Source of the DNA: Litoribacillus peritrichatus
Lineage (GTDB): Bacteria > Pseudomonadota > Gammaproteobacteria > Pseudomonadales > Litoribrevibacteraceae
Reading direction: 5' to 3'
Length of the DNA stretch: 64,000 bases
Assembly: GCF_039537985.1 (NCBI RefSeq)
Contig: NZ_BAABBN010000007.1
Coordinates: forward strand, 1,302,001-1,366,000
The translations under genes were made by a program, and so were the position numbers. The notes beneath the pieces were generated by a model. It was given only the letters and a program-made list of their open reading frames with translations. It did no database searches and was not told the DNA's origin. Shown here in pieces: positions 59,486 to 64,000 of this stretch. Position 1 is the stretch's first letter; each line of letters starts with the position of its first letter.

Positions 59486-62446
59486 TTATGACTGTAAACC
59501 TTTTAATAAATCGGGAGACTGTTGTTCTTCAGTGAGTAATTCAATGAACTCTTCTGCAGGCAAGGCTTTGCTAAAATAAAAGCCCTGCATCGAGTCGCAG
59601 TTGTGTTCGAGTAAAAATTGCAGTTGGCTGCTGTTTTCAACGCCTTCGGCCAGCACGGACAGTCCGAGCTTCTGTGCCATGGCGATGACTGCAGAGGTAA
59701 TTGCTGCATCGTCTTTGTTGTGGTTGATGTCTTTGATGAAAGAGCGATCAATTTTTAATTTGTCGATTGGAAACTCTTTTAAATACGCCAAAGATGAATA
59801 GCCGGTTCCGAAGTCATCAATGGCTAACGAAATGCCATTATGATGCAACAATTTTAAGGTCTCTTTGGTGGATTGGACATTGTCCATCAGCATGCTTTCT
59901 GTCAGCTCCAGTTCGAGGCATTGAGCGGGCAGTGCATTTTCTAACAGAGCTTGATCCAGTTCCTGAATGAGTTGATCCGGTCGCTTGAATTGATAGGCGC
60001 TTAAATTGATTGCTAATTTAAAGTCGCCTTCCACATGAGGCAAGAACTGTTTGGTGTAGCAACAGGCTTGCTTGATGACCCAACTGCCCAGGTCAGCGAT
60101 CAGTCCGGTTTCCTCGGCTAACGGGATAAACTGGCCTGGAGAAATGGCTCCGCGTTCGGGATCGAACCAGCGAACCAGTGCCTCGGCGCCAATGATGTCA
60201 CCGGTGTGGATATTAACCTGGGGTTGAAAGTGCACATCCAGTTCTTCGTTTTGAATGGCCCGACGTAAGCGGTGCTCCAGATCGAGACGTTTAACCGCTT
60301 TGGTATTCAGATCCGGGGTGTAAATGTGATACGAGTTGCCCTGGTCTTTTTTAGCTTGATACATCGCCAGGTCGGCATTTTTTTGAAGCTCTTCTGCGGT
60401 TTGAGCGTCTTGAGGGTAAAGCGTGATCCCAATACTGCCGGTTAAAACTACGGAGTTATCCGCTATGAGGGTTGGCAGTGAGACGGTTTCAAGTATGTTG
60501 TTCACTAAGCCGAGGATGGAGCCGTTGACCAGAACATTGGGCAGCAGAATGGCAAATTCATCGCCGCCCAGTCTTGCTAACGTGTCGTTGGGTGAAAGCA
60601 GTTCTTGCAATCTTTCCGCAATGGTTTTCAAAAGGCGATCGCCATTGTGGTGGCCTAGGGAGTCATTGATGTGTTTAAAGCCATCCAGATCCAGGTACAT
60701 GAGTGCCAGAATTTGTTTTTGGTTGTTCTCTTCGAGTGCCGATTTGATCCGAAGGGCCAAATGATTCCGGTTCGGTAAATTGGTCAGTGGGTCAAAGTGG
60801 GTCAGCTGATTTATTTCATCCTGAGCCTGATAGAGTTCTGTTCGGTCTTCGAGGTGCAATATGTAGTGAGAAACTTCACCAAGTTCGTCGTGCATGTAAC
60901 TTAATTGCAGGTTGCTCCAGCGCAACATGCCTTGGCGGTCTCTTTGAACCACTTCGCCATGCCAGGGCTGTTTGGTTTCAACGTGATCTCGTATGCTTTT
61001 GTGAATCAGAGGATTGTCTTCAATCGGGCACAAAATACTGAAAGGGCGACCAAGCAGTTGTTGTTCTTCGTAACCACTGGTTTCGCACAGTTTGGGATTA
61101 ATGTATTCGATCATGAAATCCGTGTTGGTCAGAATGATGGCGTTTGCACTGGACTCAATGATGGTTGTTAATTGCTTTTGCAGCAGTGCATTTTGTTTCT
61201 GGACGTTGGTATGGCTGAGCTGGTTAATGCGGAAACAGATTTGGTTTCTGAGTTGATCGACAAGCGCGAGAATGGCGCTGTTCAGTTTATTGGCTTTATG
61301 GGTGAACAGAATGATGCTGAATTTATTGTCGAGCTGGTCATCCAGATTAAGGACCGCTAAAGAACTGTTGGCTTCAAGCTTTTCAGTGAGTGTGTTCGGA
61401 AGGCGAAGCTCTGTGATTCGGCTGTAAAACTGAATTCCGCTGTCGTTATCGAGAATCCTTGCCTCAATTTCAGACTTGGCAACGGTGGTTTTTAGTTGCT
61501 GCTCTTGGTTGTTGAGCAGTTTGAGAGAGAATATCTCGCTTTGGTTGTCGGACTCCAAAACGGCAATGCAGTTGAATAAATTAAAGGTGGATAATTTTTT
61601 ACCAAGCTGAAAAACAAGGTCACTGGAGGTTTTGGCGTGTATGTTTAAAAGCTCGTCAAAACGTTCTATCAACTGCACTTCAAATGAGCGCTCGGTATTT
61701 TCATGGATGTGAAACTCATCCGGGATGGTTTCGATGTCTTTGAATTGAACTAACAGTACTGAAGACTTTTCCATGGCAAAGGATGATATGTCCAGATGAA
61801 GCGAGAGCGTGCCTTTGTCGTAAGGCATGTTCAGAATGTTGCTTGAACGACCGTGTTTTAACCAGTTCGCTAAGTAGTTTTTCATGACCTCAGGAATTTC
61901 CTGCGAGCTGTTTTTTCGGCTCACCAGTCCGAGGACTCTTTTCGCTTCATTGTTGGCTTGTTGTATTTTGAAAGTTTCAGTGCAGACCAATAAAACGCCT
62001 TGTTGAGAAATTGAATACAGGGATTTTAGGTGGCTGGTCGTGTCCGAGAGCGATGTTTCCAGCTCTTTTTCTCGTTGAGAGTAACTTGGCAGGGCTTTCG
62101 GGAGAAACCAGCCAATGGAAAACAAACCACACGTCAGTGCCACAATGCCTGAAAATACATGAGGAATTTCGGTTCTGACATTTAACAGGTACTGAAGTTG
62201 AGGCAGAGAAAGCAAGTTGGAAAGGGCAAGGATTGAAATCAAAATACCATGAATGGCCAGCACCGTACTGACTCTGCGAGTAATTTTAGGGTGCTTTAGT
62301 GTACTGAAATACAGATAGTATGCACTGATCAGCAGCCATACCAAGGCGGCTGCGGATAAAGCAATATTCGCAATAAAACTGAAGTGCATGAGTTGTCCGT
62401 TTGTTAGCTTTTGTCCAATCGCGTCGGCTGTTGTTCTCTGTGTCAC
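59486..62446 (-). CDS. PAS-GGDEF-EAL c-di-GMP enzyme with membrane anchor
   Basis: A 986-residue protein. About three N-terminal hydrophobic segments occupy residues 20-125. PAS-like and sensor regions follow (about 140-540, including AIILTNTDFMIEYINPKLCETSGY). Then come a GGDEF domain with intact GGDEF (ARLGGDEFAILLP), and an EAL domain with EALVRWFD, NLSAYQF, LTESML, DDFGTGYSS, LKIDRSF and AEGVENS. Both cyclase and phosphodiesterase sites look complete. The start at 62446 is GTG; an ATG at 62389 is an alternative that would still keep the hydrophobic segments. Confidence 0.92.
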   Translation of the reverse strand: MTQRTTADAIGQKLTNGQLMHFSFIANIALSAAALVWLLISAYYLYFSTLKHPKITRRVSTVLAIHGILISILALSNLLSLPQLQYLLNVRTEIPHVFSGIVALTCGLFSIGWFLPKALPSYSQREKELETSLSDTTSHLKSLYSISQQGVLLVCTETFKIQQANNEAKRVLGLVSRKNSSQEIPEVMKNYLANWLKHGRSSNILNMPYDKGTLSLHLDISSFAMEKSSVLLVQFKDIETIPDEFHIHENTERSFEVQLIERFDELLNIHAKTSSDLVFQLGKKLSTFNLFNCIAVLESDNQSEIFSLKLLNNQEQQLKTTVAKSEIEARILDNDSGIQFYSRITELRLPNTLTEKLEANSSLAVLNLDDQLDNKFSIILFTHKANKLNSAILALVDQLRNQICFRINQLSHTNVQKQNALLQKQLTTIIESSANAIILTNTDFMIEYINPKLCETSGYEEQQLLGRPFSILCPIEDNPLIHKSIRDHVETKQPWHGEVVQRDRQGMLRWSNLQLSYMHDELGEVSHYILHLEDRTELYQAQDEINQLTHFDPLTNLPNRNHLALRIKSALEENNQKQILALMYLDLDGFKHINDSLGHHNGDRLLKTIAERLQELLSPNDTLARLGGDEFAILLPNVLVNGSILGLVNNILETVSLPTLIADNSVVLTGSIGITLYPQDAQTAEELQKNADLAMYQAKKDQGNSYHIYTPDLNTKAVKRLDLEHRLRRAIQNEELDVHFQPQVNIHTGDIIGAEALVRWFDPERGAISPGQFIPLAEETGLIADLGSWVIKQACCYTKQFLPHVEGDFKLAINLSAYQFKRPDQLIQELDQALLENALPAQCLELELTESMLMDNVQSTKETLKLLHHNGISLAIDDFGTGYSSLAYLKEFPIDKLKIDRSFIKDINHNKDDAAITSAVIAMAQKLGLSVLAEGVENSSQLQFLLEHNCDSMQGFYFSKALPAEEFIELLTEEQQSPDLLKGLQS

Positions 62447-62822
62447 AGCTCAAGACGTTGCGACCTGAGCGAGTAGGTTCTTTGTGTGTTTTTTAAACGC
62501 ATTCAGAGCCTTACTTTTGTATACAGTAGTTGCCCTTATTTTTTAACATGAAAACTCGTTTCTGAACACAGCTGTTCTGGTTTGTTTATCGGTTTGTTTC
62601 ATTATTTTTTAAATTTTGGTATCGAAGTTCGATTTTAATTTTTAACTCTAGTAGATCGTTATTGTTCTATAAAGAGGATGTTCAACGGATAACAATTTAA
62701 ATTGTTTTGATAAGCCAGAAATTTAAGAATTTGCTACTACATTAGTTTTGTAAAACAATAGTTAAAGTGGTAATCTAAATGATAATAAATGTCATTTAAG
62801 TTATTTTTTAAGGGTAATAATA
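62447..62822. promoter_or_regulatory. A/T-rich intergenic region with Fur box upstream of imelysin gene
   Basis: 376 bp without a gene. A Fur-like site TGATAATAAATGTCA at 62780-62794 matches the 7-1-7 consensus TGATAAT-N-ATTATCA at 12 of 14 positions and lies about 30 bp before the ATG. It suggests iron-dependent control of the imelysin gene. The rest holds the divergent GGDEF-EAL promoter. Confidence 0.7.
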
Positions 62823-64000
62823 ATGAAAAAAGCGTTAGTGTTGGGTGTGAGTGCTCTTTTTGCTGCGGGTTGTGTGGTTGGAAAGACTGCTCCGGAAACA
62901 ACAGAAGAAGCAGTTTTATCAAACTATTCTGATATTGCATATGCAGTGTTCAGTGATTCTTTGACAACAGCAGAATCTTTAAAAGTTGCTGTGGATGCTT
63001 TGGTTGCTAATCCTTCACAAGAAACACTGGAAGCGGCTCGTGCGGCGTGGAAAGTGTCTCGTGTTCCTTATCAGCAGAGTGAAGTTTACCGCTTTGGTAA
63101 CAGTAACGTTGATGATTGGGAAGGGGATCTGAACGCTTGGCCTTTGGATGAGGGCTTAATTGACTATGTTGATCCGAATTACAATCGTAGCGCAACCAAT
63201 CTTGAAGAGGGTGAAGAAGTTGATCAGTCAGCTACTTACTCCGTGATCACTAATTCTGCGCTGGACATCAACAATGATGGCAAGGCAGATACAGCAGAAA
63301 TTTCCAGCTCATTGATTGCAAGCCTTCATGAGTTACGTGGTGGCGAAGCAAACGTATCCCGTGGCTATCACGCTATTGAGTTTTTACTGTGGGGCCAAGA
63401 CTTGAACGGCACGAACGCCGGTGCCGGTAATCGTCCATTCACTGATTTTGTAAATGGCGCGGGTTGTACCAGTGGCACAGTAAAAGCGGATGCAAACACT
63501 TGTGTGCGTCGTGGCCAGTACCTAACGGTTTCTACAGACATGTTGATCGAAGATCTTCAAAATATGGTTGCTCAGTGGAGCCCTGAAACGGAAGGTAACT
63601 ACCGTGCGACTTTGATTACTGAAGGTCAGGCAGGCATTAAGAAAGCGTTGACGGGGATAGGTGAATTGGCCGGTGGAGAATTGGCCGGTGAGCGTATGCG
63701 TGTGGCTTTGGTTGCAAATGACCCGGAAGACGAGCATGACTGTTTCAGTGATAACACGCACTTCTCTCACTATTACAACATCAAGGGTATTCAGAACGTT
63801 TATTTAGGTAGCTACACACGTACAAACGGTGATGTGGTTCAAGGTTCTTCAATCAAAGACCTGATTGCCGCGACGGACGCAAAGGTTGCTGAGCAATTGG
63901 CGGTTAAAATTGAAGATGCACGCCAGGCGGTAAATGGTTTGGTTGAGTCTGCGGAATCGAAAGAAAACCCTCAGGCGTTTGATCAATTGATTGGCCCAGG
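62823..64000 (+). CDS. Imelysin family periplasmic lipoprotein (partial)
   Basis: The gene starts at 62823 and runs off the window with 392 codons read and no stop. The N-terminus is a signal with a lipobox FAAGC, then the imelysin domain: TLEAARAAWKVSRVPYQQSEVYRFG, and the GYHAIEFLLWGQD block carrying the GxHxxE motif. A Cys pair lies around AGCTSGTVKADANTCVRR-like residues. Imelysins are iron-regulated periplasmic proteins, some of them IrpA-like. A likely Fur box upstream supports iron-responsive expression. Confidence 0.93.
   Translation, partial: MKKALVLGVSALFAAGCVVGKTAPETTEEAVLSNYSDIAYAVFSDSLTTAESLKVAVDALVANPSQETLEAARAAWKVSRVPYQQSEVYRFGNSNVDDWEGDLNAWPLDEGLIDYVDPNYNRSATNLEEGEEVDQSATYSVITNSALDINNDGKADTAEISSSLIASLHELRGGEANVSRGYHAIEFLLWGQDLNGTNAGAGNRPFTDFVNGAGCTSGTVKADANTCVRRGQYLTVSTDMLIEDLQNMVAQWSPETEGNYRATLITEGQAGIKKALTGIGELAGGELAGERMRVALVANDPEDEHDCFSDNTHFSHYYNIKGIQNVYLGSYTRTNGDVVQGSSIKDLIAATDAKVAEQLAVKIEDARQAVNGLVESAESKENPQAFDQLIGP

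Overview
The window looks like a chromosomal segment of a marine-type gammaproteobacterium, probably in or near the Oceanospirillales. The clues are pta-ackA, moeA-moaD-moaE, a LemA/M48 pair, three c-di-GMP enzymes, a Fur-type imelysin promoter and a gammaproteobacterial tRNA-fMet. The species cannot be fixed from the sequence alone. There is a 138-base run of N at 16594-16731.

Region 1 (1-14.1 kb) is accessory. It is a dense set of small oxidoreductase, detoxification and carboxymuconolactone-decarboxylase-like genes, many beside their own one-component regulator: azoreductase-SDR with LysR, SDR-monooxygenase fusion with TetR, AhpD-like protein with HxlR, and a WYL regulator with a glutathione transferase. 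It also holds a MerR-methyltransferase fusion, a Tat-exported haloacid-dehalogenase-like protein coupled to an exported two-domain CMD protein, and a bacterial suppressor-of-fused protein.

Region 2 (14.2-16.9 kb) has a hipBA-type toxin-antitoxin operon under four 16-bp operator palindromes, then a gene-free, hairpin-rich stretch broken by the N gap.

Region 3 (16.99-32.6 kb) is a mobilizable defence island. A small HTH protein, HsdM, HsdS, a SIR2-like DUF4917 protein and HsdR form one tightly coupled type I restriction-modification operon. A PHP-ABC ATPase (TrlF-like) follows. Then come an antirestriction protein ArdA, small orphan proteins, a zincin-like protein, and a relaxase/MobC mobilization pair with an oriT-like inverted repeat. 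The island ends at a 3' fragment of tRNA-fMet plus its terminator. About 190 bp further on lies the intact tRNA-fMet with the same terminator, so the fragment probably marks an integration junction. I saw no integrase in the window; the other end may lie to the left of it or in the gap.

Region 4 (32.7-64 kb) reads as core chromosome: polysaccharide deacetylase, lipoproteins, molybdopterin synthesis, M48/LemA, PAS-GGDEF-EAL, patatin, MASE1-GGDEF, CoA hydrolase/transferase, a tartronate semialdehyde reductase/hydroxypyruvate isomerase pair, cold-shock protein, acyltransferase, pta-ackA, DEAD-box helicase, VanZ, TrmO, another GGDEF-EAL protein and a truncated imelysin behind a Fur box.

The most interesting candidate system is the SIR2-like protein locked inside the hsd operon with a PHP-ABC ATPase next door. 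This would couple restriction to a possible NAD-depleting or nuclease backup, on an element that also carries an antirestriction protein.
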